NCBI GenBank assembly: GCA_013816275.1
Contig: JACDER010000007.1
Span: 1 to 13,237, forward strand
DNA: 13,237 nucleotides
Reading direction: 5' to 3'
Source of the DNA: Actinomycetota bacterium
Lineage (GTDB): Bacteria > Actinomycetota > Thermoleophilia > Gaiellales > Gaiellaceae
The first letter of the stretch is position 1, and each line of letters starts with the position of its first letter. Below the pieces are notes generated by a model, which worked only from the letters and a program-made list of their open reading frames with translations, did no database searches and was not told the DNA's origin. This document shows, piece after piece, positions 7,289-13,237 of the stretch. Both the position numbers and the translations under genes were made by a program.

Positions 7289-8403
7289 TGGTGGCGACGA
7301 CCGCGAAGTGGACGGAACCCGCGGTCGAGCGGCTTGATGTCGCGGCGTACACAGTTCCGACCGATCGGCCCGAATCGGATGGAACGCTCGAGTGGGACTC
7401 GACGACGATCGTCATCGTCGAGCTGACGGCCGGCGGTGAGCGCGGGCTCGGCTACACGTACGCAGACGCCGCCACCGCGCAGCTGATCGACCGCCGGCTG
7501 CGGAAGGTCGTCGAGGGAGCCGAGGCGATGGCGGTCGGCAGCATCCGGGACGCGATGATCGCCGCCGTCCGCAACGTCGGACGGCCGGGCATCGCTGCTG
7601 CCGCGGTCTCGGCGGTAGACGCGGCTCTGTGGGACCTAAAGGCGCGCCTGCTCGATCTTCCGCTCGACCGCCTGCTCGGAGCGGTGCGCGAAGCAGTACC
7701 CGTGTACGGCAGCGGCGGATTCACCTCGTACCCGCTCGACGAGCTGCGAGAGCAACTCGAGGGCTGGGTCGCAGCCGGGATCGCACGCGTAAAGATGAAG
7801 GTCGGCCGCAAGCCGGAGGAGGACCTCGCGCGCGTGCGAGCGGCGCGCGAGGCGATCGGCCCCGAGCCCGAGCTATTCGTCGACGCGAACGGCGCGTACG
7901 ACCGCAAACAGGCGCTCGCCTTCGCCGAAGCGTTCGCGCTCGAACGTGTGAGCTGGTTCGAGGAGCCCGTCTCCTCGGACGATCTCGAGGGACTGCGCCT
8001 GCTGCGCGATCGCGCCCCCGCCGGGCTGGAGATCAGCGCCGGCGAGTACGGCTACGACCCGTGGTACTTCCGCCGGATGCTCGAGGCGGGCGCAGTGGAT
8101 GTCCTTCAGGCGGACGCGACCCGCTGCCTCGGGATCACCGGCTTTCTTCGCGCCGCCGCGCTCGCCGAGGCCCATCACATTCCGCTCTCGGCGCACACGG
8201 CGCCCGCCCTCCACGTTCACCCTTGCTGCGCGCTTGGGGTCGTCCGGCACCTCGAGTGGTTCCACGATCACGTCCGGATTGAACGGCTGCTGTTCGAAGG
8301 CGCCCCGGAACCGAGCAGCGGCGAGCTTGCCGCCGACCTCTCGCGGCCGGGACTCGGGCTTGAGCTGCGGCGCGACGACGCCGAGCGCTACGCGGTCCAA
8401 TGA
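7288..8403 (+). CDS. Mandelate racemase/muconate lactonizing enzyme family protein, likely sugar-acid dehydratase
   Basis: The 371-residue enolase-superfamily enzyme carries the full mandelate racemase-type active site. It has K169-x-K171 (VKMKVG), metal ligands D199 (VDANGAY), E225 (FEEP) and E253 (SAGE), the D276/H303 pair (ADATRCLGITG and SAHTAP), and E323 (HLEWF). The spacing closely follows mandelate racemase K164/K166, D195, E221, E247, D270, H297, E317. The reaction should start by proton abstraction alpha to a carboxylate. In an operon with sugar oxidation genes, dehydration of an aldonate to a 2-keto-3-deoxy acid is the natural guess, but racemization cannot be excluded. GTG at 7288 overlaps the previous TAG; GTG at 7291 is better spaced from GGAG and is an alternative start. 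It overlaps the SDR gene as ATGA. Confidence 0.88.
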   Translation: MVATTAKWTEPAVERLDVAAYTVPTDRPESDGTLEWDSTTIVIVELTAGGERGLGYTYADAATAQLIDRRLRKVVEGAEAMAVGSIRDAMIAAVRNVGRPGIAAAAVSAVDAALWDLKARLLDLPLDRLLGAVREAVPVYGSGGFTSYPLDELREQLEGWVAAGIARVKMKVGRKPEEDLARVRAAREAIGPEPELFVDANGAYDRKQALAFAEAFALERVSWFEEPVSSDDLEGLRLLRDRAPAGLEISAGEYGYDPWYFRRMLEAGAVDVLQADATRCLGITGFLRAAALAEAHHIPLSAHTAPALHVHPCCALGVVRHLEWFHDHVRIERLLFEGAPEPSSGELAADLSRPGLGLELRRDDAERYAVQ

Positions 8404-9401
8404 GCGTCGTCGTCGTCACCGGCGCATCCGCGGGCGTGGGGCGTGCAACGGCGGTCGCTTTCGCACGCGAAGGGGCGCGTGTAGGCCTGGTTGCGCGCGG
8501 TTCCGACGGGCTCGATGCGGCACGGCGGGAGGTCGAGGCGGTGGGCGGGCAGGCGCTCGTCCTGCCCACCGACGTCGCAGACCCAGACCAGGTCGAGCGG
8601 GCGGCGGCGACTGTCGAGGACTCGTTCGGCTCGATCGACGTGTGGGTGAACAATGCGATGGCGACGATCTTCTCGCCCTTCATCGAGATCACGCCGGCGG
8701 AGTACAGGCGAGCGACCGAAGTGACGTACCTCGGCTACGTCTGGGGAACGATGGCCGCGCTGCGACGCATGCTGCCTCGCGACCGCGGCGCCGTCGTCCA
8801 GGTCGGGTCGGCGCTCGCCTATCGCGGCATCCCGCTCCAGGCGCCCTACTGCGGCGCGAAGCACGCGATCCAAGGCTTCACGGAGTCGCTGCGCTGCGAG
8901 CTCCTTCACGGCGGAAGCAAGGTCCAAGTGACGATGGTGCAGCTCCCGGCGCTCAATACGCCCCAGTTCGACTGGGGCCGGAGCAGAATGCCGCGAGAAC
9001 CGCAGCCGGTGCCGCCGATTTACCAGCCCGAGGTCGCCGCGGAGGCGATCGTGTGGGCTGCGCACCAAAGGCGGCGCGAGCACTACGTCGGCGGATCGAC
9101 GGTCGTGGCGATTCTCGGCGACAAGCTCGCTCCAGGGCTCGGCGACCGCTACCTCGCGCGCACGGGATACGAGTCTCAGCAGACAAACGAGCCGGCCGAC
9201 GAGGGTCGGCAAGACAATCTCTTCGAGGCCCTACCGGGCGACCGTGGCAGCCACGGCCGGTTTGAGCGAGAGGCGCATGAGCGAAGCCTGCAGCTGTGGG
9301 CGAGCAAGCATCGTCGCGGGCTTGCCGCCCTTGGTGTAGCCGCGCTCGGTGTCGCAGTTGCGAGCGCGATCGGCTCCGCGCGGGGAGAGACTCGCCGCTG
9401 A
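8400..9401 (+). CDS. Short-chain dehydrogenase/reductase with long C-terminal tail and membrane anchor
   Basis: The 333-residue protein has a classical SDR domain (1 to about 250): TGASAGVG (7-14) for the dinucleotide, a D58 motif (TDVA), NNAMA (84-88), S137, and Y150-x3-K154. R33 after the second strand would favour NADP. Beyond the usual end it continues with YLARTGYESQQTNEPAD, a charged stretch of about 40 residues, and a hydrophobic segment at 307-325 (GLAALGVAALGVAVASAIG), suggesting attachment to the membrane by its C-terminus. It would oxidise or reduce a hydroxyl/carbonyl group; the substrate is unknown. The start overlaps the preceding stop (ATGA) and the next gene begins within a few bases, so it is translationally coupled within the operon. 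Confidence 0.88.
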   Translation: MSVVVVTGASAGVGRATAVAFAREGARVGLVARGSDGLDAARREVEAVGGQALVLPTDVADPDQVERAAATVEDSFGSIDVWVNNAMATIFSPFIEITPAEYRRATEVTYLGYVWGTMAALRRMLPRDRGAVVQVGSALAYRGIPLQAPYCGAKHAIQGFTESLRCELLHGGSKVQVTMVQLPALNTPQFDWGRSRMPREPQPVPPIYQPEVAAEAIVWAAHQRRREHYVGGSTVVAILGDKLAPGLGDRYLARTGYESQQTNEPADEGRQDNLFEALPGDRGSHGRFEREAHERSLQLWASKHRRGLAALGVAALGVAVASAIGSARGETRR

Positions 9402-9403
9402 GC

Positions 9404-11200
9404 TTGCGAATCGAGCGCATCGATGGGTACGCGCCGATCCGCGACTACGCCGCGGTCGGCGACGGCCGCACCGTCGCGCTCGTCGGCCGCGACGGGTCGA
9501 TCGACTGGCTGTGCCTGCCGGACCTCGACTCTCCGAGCGCATTCGGTGCGCTGCTCGACGCCGAGCGCGGTGGACGGTTCCAGCTCCAGCCCGAAGCACC
9601 CTTCGAGGCGACGCGCCGCTATCTCCCGGGCACGAACGTCCTCGAAACGACATTCACAACTTCGGGCGGGAGCGTCCGTGTGATCGACGCGCTGACGCTC
9701 CCGACCGGCGGCCTGAGCCCCTATCGCGAGCTCGTCCGCCGCGTAGACGGTCTCTCGGGCCGCGTGCCCATTCGCTGGTCGGTCGAGCCTCGGTTCGGCT
9801 ACGGATCGATGCAAACGGCCATTGCTTTGCACGGTGGCGTCCCGGTCGCGGCCCGTGGCTCTGACGCGCTCGCCGTCCTGTCGTGGCAGGCCGGGGACGC
9901 TGAAGTCGCCGCGACCAGTGTCTGCGGCCATTTCAGGACGGACGCCGGCAGTAGCGGTCTGCTCGTGCTGGCCGCCGCGCACGAGGAGCCTCTGGTGTTC
10001 CCCGCGCGCGCGGAAGTCGAGGCGCGGCTCGAAGCGACGATGGAAAGCTGGCGCAGTTGGGCCGGCGGGCGCGAGTACGACGGGCCGTGGCGCGACGCCG
10101 TCGTGCGCAGTGCACTCGCGCTCAAGCTACTCGTGTTCGCGCCCTCGGGCGCGGTCGCCGCCGCGGCCACGACCTCGCTGCCGGAAGAGATCGGCGGCAC
10201 CCGCAACTGGGACTACCGCTTCTCCTGGCCGCGCGACGCCGCGTTCACTCTGCAGGCGCTCCTCGCGCTCGGCTGCAGCCGCGAAGCGCGCGCCTTCTTC
10301 TTCTGGCTGCTCCACGCCTCGCAGCTGACCCACCCGCGCCTGCAGGTCCTCTACCGGCTCAACGGGCGCGCCGACGCCGAGGAGAGCGAGCTCGCCCTCG
10401 GCGGCTACCGCAATTCGGCGCCGGTTCGAGTCGGTAACGGCGCCGCTGCACAGCTCCAGCTGGACGTCTACGGCGAGGTCCTCTCCGCGGCCGCGCTCTA
10501 CGCCCGCTTCGCCCATGGCCTCGATCGCGACCACGGCCGCCGACTGGCAGAGATCGCCGACTTGGTCTGCGAGCTGTGGCCAAGGCCGGACGCCGGGATC
10601 TGGGAGGTGCGCAGCGAGGCCGCGCACTTCACGCAGTCGAAGATGATGTGCGCCGTCGCGCTCGACCGCGCGGTAGAGCTCGCCGAGGCTGGTCACTTGC
10701 CGGACGCGCACGTCGACCGCTGGCGGCGTAAGAGTGCGCTGGTGCGTGAATTCGTCGAATCGCGCGGCTACTCGGAGTCGAAGTCGAGCTACACGCGGGC
10801 TGACGACGACGAGGCACTCGACGCCTCGCTGCTCCTCGCCGTCATCGCCGGCTACGACCGTGCCGACGCTCCGCGCCTGGTCGGCACAGTTGACGCGGTC
10901 CGCCGCGAACTCGGGCGCGGGCCGCTCGTCCATCGCTACGTCGGCGACGATGGCTTGCCGGGGGAAGACGGTGCCTTCGTCGCCTGCTCGTTCTGGCTCG
11001 TCGAGGCCCTCGCGCGCCAGCGGCGTGTCGAGGAGGCAACCGCGCTAATGGACAAGCTGGTCGGACTCGGCAACGATGTCGGGCTCTATGCCGAGGAGGT
11101 CGACCCGCCGAGCGGGGCGTTTCTCGGCAACTTCCCGCAGGGTCTCTCGCACCTGGCCCTGATCAACGCCGCAGCCGCGATCGCAACGGCCAGCCGATGA
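9404..11200 (+). CDS. Glycoside hydrolase family 15 protein, trehalase or glucoamylase type
   Basis: The protein of about 598 residues starts with the trehalase-like N-terminal domain (DUF5911 type; IDGYAPIRDYAAVGDG, DGSIDWLCLP) followed by the GH15 (alpha/alpha)6 barrel. Key elements are EEIGGTRNWDYRFSWPRDA (261-279), general acid E401 in IWEVRSE, and general base E564 in LYAEEVDP, followed by GAFLGNFPQGLSHLALI. Bacterial members with this layout split trehalose or alpha-glucans to glucose. There is no signal peptide, so it acts inside the cell. The start is uncertain: TTG 9404 gives the natural beginning LRIERIDGYAPIRDY. CTG 9398, overlapping the previous stop, has the better-spaced GGGGAGAG. 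An in-frame GTG at 9296 would add an Arg/Cys-rich stretch inside the SDR gene and is unlikely. Confidence 0.88.
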   Translation: MRIERIDGYAPIRDYAAVGDGRTVALVGRDGSIDWLCLPDLDSPSAFGALLDAERGGRFQLQPEAPFEATRRYLPGTNVLETTFTTSGGSVRVIDALTLPTGGLSPYRELVRRVDGLSGRVPIRWSVEPRFGYGSMQTAIALHGGVPVAARGSDALAVLSWQAGDAEVAATSVCGHFRTDAGSSGLLVLAAAHEEPLVFPARAEVEARLEATMESWRSWAGGREYDGPWRDAVVRSALALKLLVFAPSGAVAAAATTSLPEEIGGTRNWDYRFSWPRDAAFTLQALLALGCSREARAFFFWLLHASQLTHPRLQVLYRLNGRADAEESELALGGYRNSAPVRVGNGAAAQLQLDVYGEVLSAAALYARFAHGLDRDHGRRLAEIADLVCELWPRPDAGIWEVRSEAAHFTQSKMMCAVALDRAVELAEAGHLPDAHVDRWRRKSALVREFVESRGYSESKSSYTRADDDEALDASLLLAVIAGYDRADAPRLVGTVDAVRRELGRGPLVHRYVGDDGLPGEDGAFVACSFWLVEALARQRRVEEATALMDKLVGLGNDVGLYAEEVDPPSGAFLGNFPQGLSHLALINAAAAIATASR

Positions 11201-11676
11201 TCTGGGGTGCGCTCGTCGGCGGCTTCGTCGGCACGCTCGTCCTGACGACGATTTTGCGCGGGGCGAGCGAGCTCGGGCTGACCCGCATGGACTTGCCGTT
11301 CCTCCTCGGCACAGCCGTGACCGCCGACCGCGTCCGCGCCAAGGCCGCGGGCTACGCGCTGCACTTCCTCTTCGGGTTCGTGTTCGCGCTCGTCTACTAC
11401 GCCGTCTTCGCGGTCATCGACCGATCCGGATTCCTGCTCGGCTCGCTACTCGGTCTCCTGCACGGCCTGTTCGCGGGCACGGCCCTCGTCAACGTGCTGC
11501 TTCCGGTCGTCCATCCGCGGATGGGCACGGGATTCGACGCCGCCGGTTCCGCCCCGCTGCTTGAGCCGCCGGGGTTCATGCTGATCAATTACGGCCGCCA
11601 GACGCCGCTCGCCACGATCGTCGCGCACTTCGCCTATGGCGCGATCGTCGGCGGCTTCATCGGCTTGGCCGGCTAG
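11197..11676 (+). CDS. Four-helix membrane protein ending the operon
   Basis: The 159-residue protein has hydrophobic segments at about 2-20, 50-74, 79-103 and 137-157, and glycine-rich motifs such as GALVGGFVGTLVLTT. Conserved-looking polar motifs are RMDLPFLLGTA (30-40), VHPRMGTG (105-112) and LLEPPGFMLINYG (121-133); the last two fall in the long loop between helices 3 and 4. I recognise no named domain. Its ATG overlaps the GH15 stop (ATGA), so it is co-translated and is the last gene of the operon. No clear stem-loop plus T-run follows the TAG. A role as transporter, channel or redox partner cannot be told from sequence. Confidence 0.78.
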   Translation: MIWGALVGGFVGTLVLTTILRGASELGLTRMDLPFLLGTAVTADRVRAKAAGYALHFLFGFVFALVYYAVFAVIDRSGFLLGSLLGLLHGLFAGTALVNVLLPVVHPRMGTGFDAAGSAPLLEPPGFMLINYGRQTPLATIVAHFAYGAIVGGFIGLAG

Positions 11677-11714
11677 TTTCCACGCAGACGCGACGCGTTC
11701 CTCGTTCAGACGTG

Positions 11715-11924
11715 TCACTCGAGGTGCCAATCCCGAAGCTCTGCGGCAGGGCAGTCGACCCCGGCCACGCGCGTACCGTGATCGTCTGCGAGCCCGCCGG
11801 CGACGACGATGAATCAGCGCAGACAGAAGTTGCCACGGCCGGTTTCGAGCCATGCCCGCATGCAGCTGTTGCTCTGCAGGTGCAGGAACCCGTCGCAGAG
11901 ATCGCAGTAGACGCGATCTCTCAC
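11715..11924 (-). pseudogene. Small zinc-ribbon-like protein interrupted by an in-frame TGA
   Basis: From GTG at 11924 the frame reads VYCDLCDGFLHLQSNS, then CMRAWLETGRGNFCLR, then TGA at 11816-11814, then FIVVAGGLADDHGTRVAG and on to TGA at 11717-11715, 69 residues in all. Cysteines at 7 and 10, and at 34 with the TGA at 37, form CxxC-x23-Cxx(stop), exactly where a fourth zinc ligand would be expected. Both halves keep coding-type G/C at third codon positions. The simplest reading is a Cys codon (TGC/TGT) mutated or misread to TGA. Recoding as selenocysteine (FCLR-Sec) is possible but not supported beyond a modest hairpin just after it. The start overlaps the stop of the small gene upstream (GTGA). 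The protein family is not recognised. Confidence 0.55.
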
Positions 11925-12034
11925 CGACCGTCGCCGCGCTCGACGAGCTCGGCCTGAAAGCCCCCCGAGGAGTTCCTGCATCAGGAAAGCGGCGCCCGCC
12001 GCGTCGGGCGTTTCGACCCGGATCGGCTCCTCAT
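11921..12034 (-). pseudogene. Tiny minus-strand gene with two compensating frameshifts
   Basis: An ATG at 12034 follows a strong ribosome site, GAAGGAGGG (12048-12040). The frame after the ATG soon stops, but a shift within the first codons gives PIRVETPDAAGAAF, then LMQELLGG. A second shift at the six-base C run 11961-11966 (one base too many) gives FQAELVERGDGR and a TGA overlapping the next GTG. The two changes cancel, so the corrected product is about 37 residues with a strong ribosome site and a coupled neighbour. The text looks like the first half of a small alpha/beta protein; I do not recognise the family. Sequencing error or gene decay both fit. Confidence 0.45.
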
Positions 12035-12231
12035 CTCGACCCTCCTTCGCGATGGTGTAACTCGCCTACCCGGCGAGCACGCGCCATCAACGCCAAGCAA
12101 CGGCCCCGTCAAGATGACGAGCATCAGAAGTCATGTCCTGCGAATTCCCGGCGGTGCCCGGAGAAACCACTTGCTCTGTTTTCCACCGTGCCAGATGGGT
12201 ACCGCACTCGTACTGACACGAGGAGGGACGC

Positions 12232-12402
12232 ATGCCCGAGAAGAAGCACCTGCGAGGCGTAAGCGAGAAGGAGCAACGCCAGTACGAGCACATCAAGAAG
12301 GAGGCAGAGAAAGAAGGCCGGTACGGCAAGCGCGCAAAGGAAGTCGCCGCGCGAACCGTGATGAAGCAGCATCGCGAGGAGGGACACAAGAAGGGCCAAT
12401 AG
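12232..12402 (+). CDS. Small charged protein of the type annotated as plasmid stabilization protein
   Basis: The 56-residue, highly charged protein begins MPEKKHLRGVSEKEQRQYEH and continues with KEVAARTVMKQHREEGHKKG. The pattern of an ExRQYEHIK core followed by a VAARTVxK helix is common in short chromosomal proteins labelled plasmid stabilization, although a stabilization function is not demonstrated for them. AGGAGGGA sits a few bases before the ATG. It is convergent with the Rho-N-domain gene; the two are often near each other in GC-rich soil bacteria (recollection, not checked). It is cytoplasmic and probably nucleic-acid or protein binding by charge. No toxin partner is visible beside it. 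Confidence 0.8.
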   Translation: MPEKKHLRGVSEKEQRQYEHIKKEAEKEGRYGKRAKEVAARTVMKQHREEGHKKGQ

Positions 12403-12418
12403 CCGATCGTTCGGTGGG

Positions 12419-12434
12419 CCCGACAGAAGTCGGG
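12419..12434. terminator. Stem-loop downstream of the small charged-protein gene
   Basis: CCCGAC (12419-12424) and GTCGGG (12429-12434) form a 6-bp stem with an AGAA loop, 17 bases after the stop at 12402. There is no T-run, so it is a candidate weak or factor-dependent terminator rather than a classical one. Confidence 0.35.
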
Positions 12435-12481
12435 TGAGATGGGGGGCCGCGACCAGTCGCGATGGGCCTGCAAACGCGGGA

Positions 12482-12500
12482 TCGAGGCCGAGCGCCTCGA
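12482..12500. terminator. Stem-loop between convergent genes
   Basis: TCGAGGC (12482-12488) and GCCTCGA (12494-12500) form a 7-bp stem with a 5-base loop, 24 bases beyond the end of the minus-strand Rho-N-domain gene. It could stop transcription from either side of the convergent pair. It lacks a T-run. Confidence 0.35.
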
Positions 12501-12523
12501 GCCGAGTCTCCGCTGAAATCAGG

Positions 12524-12808
12524 TCAGCGCGAGGCGCGGATAGCGTCGATCAGTTCCCATTTGCCCATCTTCGAGCGGCCGCGGATGTTCTCTTCTTTGG
12601 CGATTTCGTAGAGTTGCTCGCGGTTGCGGTCCTCAAGCGCATGGCCTGCCTTGCCGCCACGCGCACGGCCCTTCCTGGCCTGCTCGGTCAGTCCGCGGCG
12701 CGTGCTCTGGGGCAGGTTCGCGATTGTCCGCTTCTGCCTAGCTGCCGCCTGTGCCTTCTTCACGTTGCGCTTGGCGGCCTGTACCTGCTTCTCGCTCACT
12801 GTCGTCAC
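12524..12808 (-). CDS. Basic protein with Rho-termination-factor N-terminal domain
   Basis: The 94-residue protein has a lysine/arginine-rich N-terminal half (about 8-55, with QVQAAKRNVKKAQAAARQKR and ARKGRARGGKAGHA). A C-terminal Rho_N-like helical domain follows (60-93): LEDRNREQLYEIAKEENI, then GRSKMGKWELIDAIRASR. Rho_N domains bind nucleic acids in transcription factor Rho; stand-alone versions on short basic proteins are common and mostly uncharacterised. A DNA- or RNA-binding, possibly stress-linked, role is inferred. The start is GTG at 12808 with only a weak GGGG ribosome site; a second GTG four codons in is an alternative. It faces the USP-like gene across a 96-bp gap. Confidence 0.85.
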   Translation of the reverse strand: MTTVSEKQVQAAKRNVKKAQAAARQKRTIANLPQSTRRGLTEQARKGRARGGKAGHALEDRNREQLYEIAKEENIRGRSKMGKWELIDAIRASR

Positions 12809-12860
12809 CCCCGATCATCGCGTCGAGTCCTTCTTACCCGTCGCGGCTCGGATCATGCGC

Positions 12861-12881
12861 CGCTTCCGCGTTTCCGAAGCG
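12861..12881. repeat. 6-bp inverted repeat between divergent genes
   Basis: CGCTTC (12861-12866) and GAAGCG (12876-12881) are exact reverse complements around a 9-base spacer in the 96-bp gap between the Rho-N-domain gene and the USP-like gene. The position would suit a shared operator, but arms of six in GC-rich DNA can arise by chance. Confidence 0.25.
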
Positions 12882-12904
12882 ACTATCGGGACAGACGAGG
12901 ATTG

Positions 12905-13237
12905 ATGGCGGAGCGAAACCTGCTCGTGGTGCTACTCGAGGATCGCTTCCGACCGCGTTTGCGGCAGGCGATCGCAGAGCGCAACGATGAGACGGCGAGG
13001 GTGCACGTCGTCGCGCCGGCGCGCGTCGGACCACTTGAATGGTTCGCGACCGACGAGGACGAGGCCCGCGCGGCGGCCGCGGCGCGGGTGCTGGAGGTGG
13101 AGCGGTTACTCGCCGACGAGGTCGAGGTTGAAAGCGAGGTGGGCGACGCTGGACCCGTGTTGGCCGTCGAGGATGCGCTTCGCAGCTTCCCGGCCGACCA
13201 GATCCTGCTCGTGGGAGGAGCTGCCGAGGATGGAGGT
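12905..13237 (+). CDS. Universal-stress-protein-like protein, 3' end beyond the window
   Basis: A frame from ATG 12905 stays open to the window edge (111 codons). It reads MAERNLLVVLLEDRFRPRLR, HVVAPARVGPLEWFATDEDE, an Ala/Glu-rich helix, a VEVESEVGDAGPVLAVEDAL segment, and FPADQILLVGG. The order of strand, long helix, strand, GD-x-P-x-x-A-x-x-A helix, and a final strand ending in VGG matches the Rossmann-like USP fold, in which the GD motif and the last glycine-rich loop approach a nucleotide. The nucleotide-binding G-2x-G-9x-G motif would lie at or past the edge, so binding cannot be judged. GAGGA precedes the ATG at short spacing. Its neighbours suggest a stress-related setting. Confidence 0.75.
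   Translation, partial: MAERNLLVVLLEDRFRPRLRQAIAERNDETARVHVVAPARVGPLEWFATDEDEARAAAAARVLEVERLLADEVEVESEVGDAGPVLAVEDALRSFPADQILLVGGAAEDGG

Noticed and set aside
9296..9403. N-terminal extension of the GH15 frame from GTG 9296
   Set aside because: It would add 36 Arg/Cys-rich residues overlapping the SDR tail; the family begins at IDGYAPIRDY, so a start near 9398-9404 is preferred.
9176..9982. Long minus-strand open frames opposite the SDR/GH15 junction and again at 10127-10933
   Set aside because: Both oppose well-supported enzyme genes and have no recognisable motifs or ribosome sites.
11781..11810. Hairpin after the in-frame TGA taken as a SECIS element
   Set aside because: The stem is only six base pairs with an 18-base loop and lacks a convincing apical motif; such stems are common in GC-rich DNA. 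It is kept only as an alternative in the findings.
11852..12262. A 136-codon plus-strand open frame between the operon and the small charged-protein gene
   Set aside because: It overlaps the minus-strand mini-genes, whose text is more protein-like, and its composition (Pro/Arg/Ser-rich) looks like a shadow.
1..13237. tRNA, rRNA, CRISPR array, insertion sequence, prophage or attachment-site signals
   Set aside because: I saw no regularly spaced repeats, no transposase or integrase motifs, no terminal inverted repeats and no recognisable tRNA shape on reading both strands by eye.

Overview
The window is GC-rich DNA with strong G/C at third codon positions, frequent GTG/TTG starts and 1- to 4-base gene overlaps. 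With the gene families present (gluconate-dehydrogenase-like GMC oxidoreductase, DUF5911/GH15 hydrolase, SDR with a long tail, USP-like protein) this suggests an actinobacterium, perhaps a Thermoleophilia-type soil lineage. The lineage is an inference from gene style, not from a marker gene.

Left flank (1-2232, minus strand): a helix-turn-helix regulator with a cysteine-bearing C-terminal half, then a perfect 9-bp inverted repeat (candidate operator), then a two-gene unit made of a four-helix membrane protein with a histidine in two of its helices and a ferredoxin-NADP-reductase-type flavoprotein. The flavoprotein gene is broken by three single-base indels.

Centre (2340-11676, plus strand): nine tightly packed, apparently intact genes that look like one operon. 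In order: DUF2231 membrane protein, four-helix membrane protein, gluconate 2-dehydrogenase subunit 3-like protein, GMC flavoprotein, thiamine-pyrophosphate enzyme of the pyruvate oxidase/quinone dehydrogenase type, mandelate-racemase-type enolase, membrane-anchored SDR, GH15 trehalase/glucoamylase, and a four-helix membrane protein. A coherent reading is intracellular release of glucose from a storage sugar, flavin-dependent oxidation of the sugar or its acid, dehydration of a sugar acid, and oxidation of pyruvate or another 2-oxo acid, with electrons passed to the membrane. No Tat signal and no cytochrome c gene is seen, unlike the classical periplasmic gluconate 2-dehydrogenase.

Right flank (11677-13237): two tiny overlapping minus-strand genes, one frameshifted twice and the other a zinc-ribbon-like protein interrupted by an in-frame TGA; a 56-residue basic protein of the kind often labelled plasmid stabilization; a convergent Rho-N-domain protein; and the 5' part of a universal-stress-like gene that runs off the end.

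All coding disruptions lie in the flanking minus-strand genes, and none in the 9.3-kb operon. This could be gene decay or local sequencing error. No tRNA, rRNA, CRISPR array, transposase or phage gene was recognised.
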